A DNA stretch of 64,000 bases, taken from assembly GCA_031459615.1 (NCBI GenBank), contig JAVKIE010000005.1, forward strand, positions 1 through 64,000, given 5' to 3'. Position numbers and translations under genes: made by a program. How positions within the stretch are numbered: position 1 is the first letter of the stretch; every line of letters begins with the position of its first letter. The notes below the pieces were generated by a model, which saw only the letters and a list, made by a program, of their open reading frames with translations, was not told where the DNA came from and ran no database searches. This DNA comes from Calidihabitans tengchongensis. GTDB taxonomy: Bacteria > Sysuimicrobiota > Sysuimicrobiia > Sysuimicrobiales > Kaftiobacteriaceae. Shown piece after piece: positions 41,870 to 49,629 of the stretch.

Positions 41870-43384
41870 CTACAGTTCCGCCCGGTGTCCCCGAGGGTAC
41901 AGGCCCGGGAGGGCCACGGGCAGGCGTCCGGTGGGACGCACCTGACCCGCCAGGACGCGGGCCACGGCGGTCAGGCTGGCGGGGTCGGGACCGTAGGCCG
42001 CCAGGTAGGTCGACACCCGGGGAAACGCCATCAGCTCATACGGGGCGCCCAGACCGACCACCACCAGCCGCTCGCCCACGCGATCCGCCAGACCGGCCAC
42101 CTCTGCGGCGGGGTGAATCCCGCGGCCCGACGTGACGGCCACCACGACGCCGGAGACGGCCTCAAAGGCCGCAGCCGGGTGCAGCTCGGCCCGCAGGCCG
42201 ACAGCCCGCAGCGCGTCCGCCAGAGACGACGCGACCGGGTCCAGGGGGGATGCCAGGTCCACAACCGCCACCCGGCCGGAAGAGATCGGCACCAGCCCGC
42301 GCGCGCAGCGGACCATCGTCACAGCCCGGTCGGCGATCGCCTGGGCGATCTGCCGGTGGGCGGGCAGGCCGACGGGGGCCGCGTCGGCGCGCGCAGGGAT
42401 CCGGTCCTTCACGGCCCGGATGCGCCGGGCCGTCATCCGCAGCATCTGCGGGTCCAGGCGTCCGTCGGCGGCGGCCTGCCGCAGGGCCCGCAGGGTGTCC
42501 CACTGCTCGGCCTCGGACCCGCAGGCCAGGAGCAGGTCCACCCCCGCGCGCACGGCGGCCACCGCGGCCTCGCCCCGCGACCAGCGGTCCAGAGCCTTCA
42601 TGGCCAGCGAGTCGGTAATCACCAAGCCATCCCAGCCCAGCTCGCCGCGCAGCACGCCCCCGATGACGGCGCCGGACAGACTGGCCGGAAACTCCGGGTC
42701 CAGGGCGGGCACCAGCAGGTGGCCCACCATCACGGCGGACGCACCCGCCTGCAGCACGCGAGCGAACGGCACCAGGTCCTCGCGTTCCAGCGCCGCGCGG
42801 TCCTTGCGGATGACCGGCAGGCTCAGGTGCGAGTCGTCCGCGGTGGCGCCGTGACCGGGAAAGTGCTTGGGGGTCACCAGCACGCCTTCGCCGGAGGCGG
42901 CGGTGGCGTAGGCCGTCCCCAGCAGGGCCACCTGCTCGGGATCATCCCCGAACGCGCGCGCGCCGATGATGGGGTTTGCCGGCATGGCGTTGACGTCCAG
43001 GACCGGCGCGTGGTTGACGGTCACACCCACAGCCCGCAGTTCCCGCGCGGTGATCAGGCCAGCCGCGCCGGCATCCTCCGCGCGCCCGGTGGCGGCAATG
43101 GCCATCGGAGAGGGAAAGACAGTCACACCCTCGCGCAGCCGGTTGACGGCACCCCCTTCCTGGTCGACGGTGACCAGCAGAGGCGGCAGGCCGGCGGAGG
43201 CCGCCATGGATTGCAGGTCCGCGGTCAGGGCGCGCACCTGATCGGGGGAACGCACGTTCTTGTCGAACAGGATGACGCCGCCGATCCGGCCCTCCCGGAC
43301 TAGCCTCTCCAGACCGGAGGTGATCTCCGGTCCGGAAAAGTCCACGATGACGTGCTGCCCGACGTCGTCGGCGAGAGAGGTCAT
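41870..43384 (-). CDS. GH3 beta-N-acetylhexosaminidase (NagZ-like)
   Basis: A 504-residue cytosolic glycosidase. The GH3 N-domain has GVILFDKNVRSPDQVRAL, VTVDQEGGAVNRL, the NagZ loop KHFPGHGATADDSH (residues about 173-186, with the catalytic His) and the nucleophile Asp in GLVITDSLAMKAL near residue 258. The C-terminal about 170 residues form a GH3-C-like domain (VAVVDLASPLDPVAS, GRLPVALPGLYPRG), as in long Gram-positive NagZ proteins. It is first gene of the amino-sugar operon. No signal peptide is seen, so it probably acts on imported GlcNAc glycosides or muropeptides. The ATG at 43384 follows GGAG. Confidence 0.92.
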   Translation of the reverse strand: MTSLADDVGQHVIVDFSGPEITSGLERLVREGRIGGVILFDKNVRSPDQVRALTADLQSMAASAGLPPLLVTVDQEGGAVNRLREGVTVFPSPMAIAATGRAEDAGAAGLITARELRAVGVTVNHAPVLDVNAMPANPIIGARAFGDDPEQVALLGTAYATAASGEGVLVTPKHFPGHGATADDSHLSLPVIRKDRAALEREDLVPFARVLQAGASAVMVGHLLVPALDPEFPASLSGAVIGGVLRGELGWDGLVITDSLAMKALDRWSRGEAAVAAVRAGVDLLLACGSEAEQWDTLRALRQAAADGRLDPQMLRMTARRIRAVKDRIPARADAAPVGLPAHRQIAQAIADRAVTMVRCARGLVPISSGRVAVVDLASPLDPVASSLADALRAVGLRAELHPAAAFEAVSGVVVAVTSGRGIHPAAEVAGLADRVGERLVVVGLGAPYELMAFPRVSTYLAAYGPDPASLTAVARVLAGQVRPTGRLPVALPGLYPRGHRAEL

Positions 43385-43436
43385 ACGCTCCGACCGCGCT
43401 TTCGGCGCCCGGGGGCCGGCTCCTGTCCGCTCCCCC

Positions 43437-43599
43437 GGGGTCTGTCCCTGGTGGGGACAGACCCCACGGGTGACAGACCCCAGCGGGGACAGACCCCGAT
43501 GTGTCCCTGGTGGGGACAGACTCCACCGGGGACAGACCCCACCGGGGACAGACCCCCACGGCCTCCGGGTGGGGACAGACCCCACGTGGGGGCAGACGT
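43437..43599. repeat. Array of GGGGACAGACCCC repeats
   Basis: About nine copies or variants of GGGGACAGACCCC in 163 bases, including an inverted copy GGGGTCTGTCCCT at the left end and variants GGTGACAGACCCC and GGGGACAGACTCC. Spacers are 3-20 bases and themselves GC-rich. It fills the region between the divergent starts of the GH3 and HD-GYP genes (43385-43742), so it may also affect their promoters. Related in core sequence to the 32.9 kb array. Confidence 0.85.
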
Positions 43600-43742
43600 C
43601 GCCGGTCCACCGGAAGGTCCGGCAGAACCATCGTCTATTGGGGCTAAAGATTTCCTGCCGCGGGCATGCCCTGGGTACGGGCGAGAGTCTGCGCAGAAAG
43701 CCGGGCGGATGGAGCCCCGCAGGTGTTGGCCTGGTGTCGAGA

Positions 43743-46490
43743 ATGCGCGCGCGGCTGATGCTGTTGATCCTGCTGATCACCCTCCCGGCGGTGGGGATGG
43801 TCACCTACGACTTCGTCCGGGAGCGACATCGCGCCGCGGCCGAAGCCCGCGGCGAAGCCCTCCGGTATGCCCTGCTGGCTTCCCGGGACGTGGAGAATCT
43901 GGTGGAAACCACCGGCGCCGTTCTGGCCGAGCTGGCCCAGCTGCCGGACGTCCGCTCGGCGCACCCCACCCGCTGCCGCGCCCTGCTCGAGGCGCGCCTG
44001 AGCCGACACCCGTACTATGCCAACCTGGGCGTCATCGGACCCGACGGCCTGCTGCGGTGCAGCGCGCTGCCGTTCACCCCGCCGGTCGACCTGTCCGACC
44101 GCGCCTACTTCCAGCTGGCCGTGAGCACCCGCAGCTTTGTCATCGGTGACTACCAGGTGGGACGGGTCACCGGCCGGAAGACCCTCAACTTCGGCTACCC
44201 CCTGGTGGACGACCAGGAACGGATCCAGGGAGTCGTCTTCGCCGCCCTGGACCTGGGCTGGCTCGACGATGTGGCCGCCAATATCGCCACCGCCCTGCCC
44301 CAGGATGCGACCCTCACCCTGCTGGACCGGGAAGGCAGAGTCCTCGTGCGCCGGCCGGACCCGGATCGGTGGGTGGGCAGGACGGTCCCGGAGGCACCGC
44401 TGCTGGCGGCCATGGTCTCCGGCCCGACCGAGGGCACCGCGGAGGCGCAGGGGTTGGACGGGCGGGTGCGGTTCGTGGGCTACCGCCAGCTCCGGGCGGG
44501 GGTGGGCCGCACGCTGTACCTCAGCGTCGGCATCCCGCGGCAGGTGGCCCTGGGGCCCGTCAACGCCGCTTTCACCAGCAACCTGGCCACCCTCTTCCTG
44601 GTGGCGGTGGCGGGGTTGGTGGCGGCGTGGGCGATGGGTACGCGGCTGATCCTCCAGCCCGTGGACGCGCTCACCTCCACCGTCCGGCGCCTGGCTGCCG
44701 GCGACCTCAGCGCCCGGACCGGGTGGCGGGGCGGGCCGGGTGAGGTCGGCGAACTGGCGCGTGCCTTCGACGAGATGGCCGGAACGCTGCAGCGCCGCAC
44801 CGCCGAGCGGGAAGCTGCCGAAGCCCAGATCCTCCGCCAGCTCCACACTCTGACGGCGCTGTACGCGGCCGCCCAGAAACTCACCGGGTCCCTGGACAGC
44901 CGCGTGCTGGCCGACGATGTCGTCAAGTCCTGCGTCGCCTTCGGCGCCTCCCTGGCCTGGGTCGGCCCGGCGGACCCGGACGGCGTGGTGCGGCCGGCGA
45001 GCCGGTTCCCCGCGGACTCCCCTTACCTGGACGGCATCGTCGTCCGTTGGGACGACTCCCCGGCCGGCCAGGGCCCCGTGGGACGGTGCATCCGCAGCGG
45101 GGCCCCGGCGGTCGTCGAGGACGTGGACGCCGACCCCACTTTTGCGCCCTGGCGGGACCGTACCCGCGCCTTCGGCTACAGGACCGTGGCCGCTTTCCCC
45201 CTGGTGGCCCGGGAGCGGCCGTTTGGAGTCCTCGCCCTGTACGCGGCCGCACCGGGATTCTTCACCCCCGAGAGGGTGGAGTTCTTCCAGGCCTACGCCC
45301 ACCTGGCCGCGGCCGCTCTGGACAACGCCCGCCTGTTCGAGGAAACCGAGCAGAGCCTGCGCCGCCTGCAGGCCCTGCGCACCATCGACGTGGCGATCAC
45401 CAGCAGCCTGGACCTGCGGGTGACCCTGGACGTGCTGCTGGACCAGGTGATCACCCAGCTGCGGGTGGACGCGGCGGCGGTCCTGCTGCTGAATCCGCAT
45501 TCCCAGCACCTCGAGTGCGGGGCCGCGCGGGGGTTTGCCGGGGACGAGATCCGCCGTGTTGCCCTGCGCCCTGGAGAGGGCCACGCGGGCCGGGCGATCC
45601 TCGAACGGCGCACCGTCGTGGTGCCGGACCTGCGCGCGAGCCCTGACACAGTTCATGCGGGCGTCGGCCCGGCCGAGGCATTCGTGGGCCACTGCGCGGT
45701 GCCTCTGCTGGCCAAAGGACAGGTCAAGGGGGGCCTGGTGGTCTACAGCCGACTTCCCCTCGACCCCTCTCCCCGGTGGATGGAGTTTTTGGAGACCCTG
45801 GCGGGCCAGGCGGCCATCGCCATCGACAACGCCGCGTTGTTTGCCGACCTCCAGCGCGCCAACCTCGACCTGAGGCTGGCCTACGAAACCACCCTGGAGG
45901 GATGGTCCCGGGCCCTGGACCTGCGGGACCGGGAAACCGAAGGTCATACCCAGCGGGTGGCCGACCTGACCGTCCGCCTGGCGCGCGCCCTGGGCGTGCC
46001 GGAGGAGGAGATCGTGCACATACGCCGGGGGGCGCTGCTGCATGACATCGGCAAGATGGGAATCCCTGATGCCATCCTGCTCAAGCCCGGCCCCCTCACC
46101 GAGGACGAGTGGGCGGTCATGCGACGCCACCCCGACCTGGCCCGCCAGCTCCTGTGGCCGATTGCCTACCTGCGGCCGGCCCTGGACATCCCCTACTGCC
46201 ATCATGAGCGCTGGGATGGCACCGGCTACCCCCGCGGGCTGCGCGGCGGCGAGATCCCCCTGGCGGCCCGGATCTTTGCCGTGGTGGACGTGTGGGATGC
46301 GCTGCGCTCCGACAGGCCCTACCGGCCGGCCTGGCCCGCCGAGCGGGCCCTGCAGTACATCCGCGAGCAGGCGGGCCGGCAGTTCGACCCCGAGGTGGTC
46401 CGCGCTTTCGTGCAGATGATGGAGGGGGAGCCGGCCGACGTCGACCCCGTCGGGGTCAGTCGGCCCCGTGGATCCGCACAGGAGACGTAG
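43743..46490 (+). CDS. Membrane HD-GYP c-di-GMP phosphodiesterase with Cache, HAMP and two GAF domains
   Basis: A 915-residue sensor enzyme. Order: helix 1 (MLLILLITLPAVGMV), extracellular Cache domain to about 275 (SDRAYFQLAVSTRSFVIGDYQVG), helix 2 (LATLFLVAVAGLVAAWAM), HAMP (PVDALTSTVRRLAAGDLSAR), GAF1 about 385-530, GAF2 about 555-700, then HD-GYP with RRGALLHDIGKMGIPD (His-Asp near 767) and the GYP segment HHERWDGTGYPRGLRGG near 818-832. It should degrade c-di-GMP to pGpG/GMP in response to an external ligand. It converges with, and overlaps by 35 bases, a gene set under c-di-GMP riboswitches. Confidence 0.95.
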   Translation: MRARLMLLILLITLPAVGMVTYDFVRERHRAAAEARGEALRYALLASRDVENLVETTGAVLAELAQLPDVRSAHPTRCRALLEARLSRHPYYANLGVIGPDGLLRCSALPFTPPVDLSDRAYFQLAVSTRSFVIGDYQVGRVTGRKTLNFGYPLVDDQERIQGVVFAALDLGWLDDVAANIATALPQDATLTLLDREGRVLVRRPDPDRWVGRTVPEAPLLAAMVSGPTEGTAEAQGLDGRVRFVGYRQLRAGVGRTLYLSVGIPRQVALGPVNAAFTSNLATLFLVAVAGLVAAWAMGTRLILQPVDALTSTVRRLAAGDLSARTGWRGGPGEVGELARAFDEMAGTLQRRTAEREAAEAQILRQLHTLTALYAAAQKLTGSLDSRVLADDVVKSCVAFGASLAWVGPADPDGVVRPASRFPADSPYLDGIVVRWDDSPAGQGPVGRCIRSGAPAVVEDVDADPTFAPWRDRTRAFGYRTVAAFPLVARERPFGVLALYAAAPGFFTPERVEFFQAYAHLAAAALDNARLFEETEQSLRRLQALRTIDVAITSSLDLRVTLDVLLDQVITQLRVDAAAVLLLNPHSQHLECGAARGFAGDEIRRVALRPGEGHAGRAILERRTVVVPDLRASPDTVHAGVGPAEAFVGHCAVPLLAKGQVKGGLVVYSRLPLDPSPRWMEFLETLAGQAAIAIDNAALFADLQRANLDLRLAYETTLEGWSRALDLRDRETEGHTQRVADLTVRLARALGVPEEEIVHIRRGALLHDIGKMGIPDAILLKPGPLTEDEWAVMRRHPDLARQLLWPIAYLRPALDIPYCHHERWDGTGYPRGLRGGEIPLAARIFAVVDVWDALRSDRPYRPAWPAERALQYIREQAGRQFDPEVVRAFVQMMEGEPADVDPVGVSRPRGSAQET

Positions 46491-46905
46491 GGTCCGCCTC
46501 ACCCGGCGGGCCGGCGCCGTCTATGTCGAGGCGGGCCTCCACCCACCGGTTCAGCCCGTGCAGAACCGCCCGCGCCACCGCCCATCCGCCCTCACCGGAA
46601 AGGATGGCGGTGCCCGACAGGAACGTCTCTTCCCGCCCGCAGCCGCGGGTCATGGTCACCACCACCAGAGGGTGCCTCCCGGACCGGACCTCGGTCACCG
46701 CGTCTACGGTCATTTCTGACGCGTCGGGAATGAAGGCCCGCACGGCACGCAGGGTGGCCTCGGCCACCGCCTCCCGCCACTTTCCGCCGCCGGAGGCGCT
46801 GGCCACTCCCTCCGCCTGGTGACTTCTGTAGCTCAGGCGCACCCGGGCCGCCGCCGCCTCGCCTGCCGTCCACCGCACGTCGTCAATGCGCAACCGCCCG
46901 CTCAT
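46456..46905 (-). CDS. Hypothetical protein, 149 residues
   Basis: Not recognised with confidence. The chain has a beta-rich start (LRIDDVRWTAGEAAAARVRLSYRS), a helix with EAVAEATLRAVRAFIPD, a strand TVDAVTEVRSG and TMTRGCGREETFLSGTAILSG, then a helix VARAVLHGLNRWVEARL. The repeated strand-helix layout resembles the LeuA-type regulatory dimer domain. The ATG at 46905 has GGTGGG upstream. It lies 285 bases downstream of the riboswitch-controlled secreted protein on the same strand and may be read from that transcript. Its 3' end overlaps the HD-GYP gene. Confidence 0.65.
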   Translation of the reverse strand: MSGRLRIDDVRWTAGEAAAARVRLSYRSHQAEGVASASGGGKWREAVAEATLRAVRAFIPDASEMTVDAVTEVRSGRHPLVVVTMTRGCGREETFLSGTAILSGEGGWAVARAVLHGLNRWVEARLDIDGAGPPGEADPTSPVRIHGAD

Positions 46906-47189
46906 GACCGTCCCACCGCAGGGCGTGTAGCACCTGCCGTGCCGCAGATGTGACGCCTCGACGAAAAAACACCGGGGATGCGGCCAGAAGTCAAGCCACA
47001 CTCTTTGCAGATCCGATTCGCGCGGGCCGCGATAGCACGCAGCCGTACCGGCAGCAGTCGCCTTCGCGATGCGTCTGCTGCGGAACTGCTCCTCCCCTGC
47101 TCGCCCGAAAATTCAGCAGCATCCCGCGTGCCGGGAGATTCCCGGCCCCGAGAGGACATCGGTGCCCCGGGCTCAGGGCCCCCGGGCCG
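46906..47189. other. Gene-free stretch between the secreted protein and the 149-residue gene
   Basis: No supported gene or riboswitch motif. GC-rich inverted segments near 47165-47190 (GCCCCGGGC and GCCCCCGGGC) could form a weak hairpin after the secreted-protein gene. The region between 46965 and 47060 is less GC-rich and may hold a promoter. Confidence 0.35.
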
Positions 47190-47585
47190 CTACCGAAGGG
47201 CAGGGGTGAGGGAGAGCCGGACCTGGACGGGGCCTCCGGGACTGGAGGCCAGCCGCAGCTGGTAGCCCACCTCGTGCACACCGGGCGGGCCGCTCAGGAC
47301 AGGCGATCGGTCGCCCACCCGCTGCCAGGTCCCGCCCGCGGCCCGCCACAGCACATCGGCTCCGGCCGCGTCGGCCACCAGCACCCAGGGGATGTTGCTC
47401 TTGACCACCACCGTGCCGTCGGCCACGCCGGCCGAGGTGACCTGCACTGTCGTGGCGCCCTCCAGACGCTGAACGGGAGAGACCTGGATCGAGACCGTCA
47501 TCGCCGCCGCCCGGGCGCCAGCGGGCATGAGCCCCCATGCCACCAGCGCCCCCACGGCGCCCCACACCTTCCACCGCCTGTCCAT
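47190..47585 (-). CDS. Small secreted beta-rich protein under c-di-GMP riboswitch control
   Basis: A 131-residue exported protein without a recognised family. The signal peptide is WGAVGALVAWGLMPAGARAAA; the mature part alternates short strands (MTVSIQVSPVQ, TTVQVTSAGVADGTVVVKSNIPWVLVA, YQLRLASSP, VQVRLSLTPAL), consistent with a single beta-sandwich such as a pilin-like or adhesin module. The ATG at 47585 is preceded by AAGGAGGAGG, which is also the 3' strand of riboswitch P1. Two GEMM-I riboswitches lie upstream. A surface or matrix role is likely, as for many c-di-GMP-controlled proteins. Confidence 0.75.
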   Translation of the reverse strand: MDRRWKVWGAVGALVAWGLMPAGARAAAMTVSIQVSPVQRLEGATTVQVTSAGVADGTVVVKSNIPWVLVADAAGADVLWRAAGGTWQRVGDRSPVLSGPPGVHEVGYQLRLASSPGGPVQVRLSLTPALR

Positions 47586-47592
47586 GACCGCC

Positions 47593-47767
47593 CCTCCTCC
47601 TTCGGCAACCCGGCTGACTCGCGAACTACGTTGGCGGTTGGAGGCTGAAGGTTGAAGGTGGGAAAGCCCGCATCTTTCAACCTTCACCCGTGGACCTTCA
47701 ACGCCTTCCGGAGTCCCGTGGCTTTGCGTCCCCGCCTCGCGACGGGTTTGCCCTTATCGGGATGAGG
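47593..47767 (-). promoter_or_regulatory. GEMM-I (c-di-GMP-I) riboswitch A
   Basis: The minus strand carries the conserved core: AAGGGCAAACCC, hairpin CCGTC-GCGA-GGCGG with a GNRA loop, GGGACGCAAAGCCACGGG, a long P3 arm, then GTCAGCCGGGTTGCCGAAGG. P1 pairs CCTCATCC (47767-47760) with GGAGGAGG (47600-47593). That 3' strand is the ribosome site of the secreted-protein gene (start 47585), so ligand-stabilised P1 should block translation. The base before GCAAA is G, as in c-di-GMP-selective members; cGAMP-selective ones carry A. Confidence 0.9.
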
Positions 47768-47815
47768 ACCGGGCCTCACCCGTCCTGCGGCTCCTGGCCG
47801 CCACCACCTCCCGGG

Positions 47816-47851
47816 AAAAACTCAACGCCCGCACGTTCCTTGAGGCGGGCG
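47816..47851 (-). terminator. Intrinsic terminator between riboswitches B and A
   Basis: Minus strand: CGCCCGC (47851-47845), 12-base loop, GCGGGCG (47832-47826), then TTGAGTTTTT. It starts 21 bases after riboswitch B and precedes riboswitch A, so it is the probable expression platform of B, or the terminator of the TPR-peptide transcript. Confidence 0.75.
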
Positions 47852-47872
47852 CCGCGTCTAACAACACTGCGC

Positions 47873-48032
47873 CCTCACCTTCGGCAACCCGGCTGACTCC
47901 CGGACGGCGGTGAAGGTTGAGGGTTGAAGGTCGAAGGGGAGCGGCCTTCCACCGTGGACCTTCAACGCCGTCGAGAGTCCCGTGGCTTTGCGTCCCCGCC
48001 TCGCGGCGGGTTTGCCTTTATCGGTATGAGGA
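47873..48032 (-). promoter_or_regulatory. GEMM-I (c-di-GMP-I) riboswitch B
   Basis: Core elements on the minus strand: GATAAAGGCAAACC, tetraloop hairpin CCGCC-GCGA-GGCGG, GGGACGCAAAGCCACGGGAC, long P3 stem built on GACGGCG/CGCCGTC, GAGTCAGCCGGGTTGCCGAAGG. P1 pairs CCTCA with TGAGG plus CC/GG. A hairpin with a T-run follows at 47851-47816. It lies 136 bases after the exported-peptide stop and is nearly identical to riboswitch C. Confidence 0.9.
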
Positions 48033-48054
48033 CCGCGTCTCGCGTATCCTGTTT
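47874..48054. repeat. Duplicated riboswitch segment, copy 1 (with 49478-49651)
   Basis: Near-identical to 49478-49651 across the whole aptamer and about 20 bases of leader (ending ATCCTGTTT on the plus strand). The main difference is a 7-base insertion in the P3 arm of this copy (GGGTTGA region). Similarity stops sharply at both ends. Confidence 0.85.
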
Positions 48055-48168
48055 GGCCTGGCTACCCGGACAGGTCCTCCGGCCCGTCCTTTATGACTGT
48101 ACAGCAACTCCCATGCCGGTGTCTTGCCTCGGAGTTCCATCGACCTTCCCCAGTGTTCTCCCTTCTCG

Positions 48169-48375
48169 CTACTCCCACTCCACGTGGGGCCGCGCTGGCC
48201 CGTCATGCTCCCACGCCGCCGGAGCCTGATGGTCCAGGCCGGCCGGCGACTTGTTGAACGATCCCTGCTCGGCCCGGGCGGTGGGGTTCTCAGGCCGCGC
48301 CGTACCGGCGGCCGGGACGAGGCCCAGCAGGACAACACCGATCAGGACCGCCACCACTGCCGCGCGCATGATCAT
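48169..48375 (-). CDS. Exported peptide overlapping the TPR gene (Phr-like candidate)
   Basis: A 68-residue precursor starting MIMRAAVVAVLIGVVLLGL, an arginine followed by a hydrophobic core and a PAAGTA cleavage-like site near residue 26. The predicted tail of about 42 residues is polar and ends PARPHVEWE. The ATG overlaps the TPR stop by 4 bases (ATGA) with AAGGAGG upstream, so it is translated with it. A TPR gene overlapping a small exported peptide gene is the rap-phr layout of Bacillus. No homology to named Phr peptides is claimed. Confidence 0.7.
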   Translation of the reverse strand: MIMRAAVVAVLIGVVLLGLVPAAGTARPENPTARAEQGSFNKSPAGLDHQAPAAWEHDGPARPHVEWE

Positions 48376-49430
48376 CCCTCCTTTCCGTGATGAGGTATCA
48401 CTCGGCGGGTCGATCCGATGCCCAGGGAGAAATTCACCGGGATGTGCAGGCCGTGCCGGCGAGCGTACATCTCCGCCGCCAGGGCCTGCAGCCGTCCGTC
48501 CAGCGTCAGGTCGGCCTCGGCGTGCAGTCGGACCACCAGCGGCAGCAGGTCCAGCAGAGCCGGCGGCCGTCCCAGACTGACGGCCAGCTCCACGGCCATG
48601 CGGGCGTACCCCAGGGCCACGGCCAGGTCGTCGGCCCGCGACGCGTCTGCGGCCACCAGGAGAGCCTGGAGGTAGGTGTCGGGGTCGGTGAGGGACTCGG
48701 CCGTATCAATCACCTCCAGGGTCTCCACCAGGGACCCCACCCAGTCGCCCCGCAGCAGCTGCAGGCGGGCCCGCTCCACTCGGATGCGGGCCCGCGGCTC
48801 ACCCAGGGCGGCCTTTTCGTCCCCGGCCTGGCCCAGGGCCGCCTCGGCTGCATCGAACTCGCCGCGATCCCCGTGCACCCAGCCCAGGTTGTGCAGCGCG
48901 TCCGCCGCCTGGGAGGCCATCCCCGCCTCCAGGTAGGCGGCCCGGGCCTCCCGGAACAGCTTGGCGGCCTCGTCAAACGCCCCCAGGTAGCGCTCGGCCA
49001 GCCCCAGGTTGTACAACGCCTGGGCGATGGCGCGGGGGCGGCCTCCCTCTTCGGCCAGCAGCAGCGCCTGGCGGCCGGCATCCCACGCTTCGCGGATCCG
49101 CGATGCCTGGTAGAGGGCGGCGGTCAGGTTGGCGTACAGGCGGGTGAGGCGGCCGTGGCGGTCCAGATGGTCGAGGCTGACCAGCTCCACGGCCTTGCGG
49201 AAACAGGCGGCGGCTGCGTCGGCGTCGCCGGCCTCCAGGGCGCACGCCCCGGCCCGCCCCCACAGCTTGGACGCTTCATCGGGATCGGCAGCCTCGGCCA
49301 GCTCTGCCGCCCGGGCGTAAAGTGGATACGCCTGGGTCATTCGCCCCTGAGTCCGAAACCGCAGCGCCGCTGTCTCCAGCCTCCTGACTTCGGGACCCGC
49401 GTCCATCGGCTCGCCCCCACACGCATGCAC
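48372..49430 (-). CDS. TPR protein without DNA-binding domain (Rap-like candidate)
   Basis: A soluble protein of about 352 residues made of six or more TPR units, for example FRTQGRMTQAYPLYARAAEL, CALEAGDADAAAACFRKAVEL, LGLAERYLGAFDEAAKLF and LGWVHGDRGEFDAAEAAL; the C-terminus is less regular. There is no HTH, enzyme or membrane segment. Three starts are possible: 49460 (ATG), 49430 (GTG) and 49406 (ATG). I choose GTG 49430 because GGGAGGAGG lies 5 bases before it. It is led by GEMM-I riboswitch C and coupled to the exported peptide. A peptide-responsive regulator is the inferred role. Confidence 0.8.
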   Translation of the reverse strand: MHACGGEPMDAGPEVRRLETAALRFRTQGRMTQAYPLYARAAELAEAADPDEASKLWGRAGACALEAGDADAAAACFRKAVELVSLDHLDRHGRLTRLYANLTAALYQASRIREAWDAGRQALLLAEEGGRPRAIAQALYNLGLAERYLGAFDEAAKLFREARAAYLEAGMASQAADALHNLGWVHGDRGEFDAAEAALGQAGDEKAALGEPRARIRVERARLQLLRGDWVGSLVETLEVIDTAESLTDPDTYLQALLVAADASRADDLAVALGYARMAVELAVSLGRPPALLDLLPLVVRLHAEADLTLDGRLQALAAEMYARRHGLHIPVNFSLGIGSTRRVIPHHGKEG

Positions 49431-49462
49431 GCCCACCTCCTCCCGAAGATGGGCGTGCATGC
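49423..49462 (-). promoter_or_regulatory. Start-codon hairpin of the TPR gene
   Basis: A perfect 13-base inverted repeat, GCATGCACGCCCA and TGGGCGTGCATGC, around a 14-base loop containing GGGAGGAGG. The proposed GTG start lies in the 3' arm and the ribosome site in the loop. It begins 13 bases after the P1 helix of riboswitch C ends, so it is the likely translational expression platform. Confidence 0.7.
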
Positions 49463-49475
49463 CTGTCCGCAGCCA

Positions 49476-49629
49476 TCCTCACCTTCGGCAACCCGGCTGA
49501 CTCCCGGACGGCGTTGAAGGTTGAAGGTCGAAGGGGAGCGGCCTTCCACCATGGACCTTCAACGCCGTCGAGAGTCCCGTGGCTTTGCGTCCCCGCCTCG
49601 CGGCGGGTTTGCCTTTATCGGTATGAGGA
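49476..49629 (-). promoter_or_regulatory. GEMM-I (c-di-GMP-I) riboswitch C
   Basis: Minus strand: GATAAAGGCAAACC, CCGCC-GCGA-GGCGG tetraloop hairpin, GGGACGCAAAGCCACGGGAC, a P3 arm with a perfect 15-base stem (GACGGCGTTGAAGGT with its complement), GAGTCAGCCGGGTTGCCGAAGG. P1 pairs TCCTCA (49629-49624) with TGAGGA (49481-49476). All invariant elements of the c-di-GMP-I class are present, with G at the position that distinguishes c-di-GMP from cGAMP binders. Confidence 0.92.

Noticed and set aside
43437..43599. Possible CRISPR array
   Set aside because: Units are 13 bases, partly palindromic and irregularly spaced, some spacers are only 3-5 bases, and no cas genes are present.
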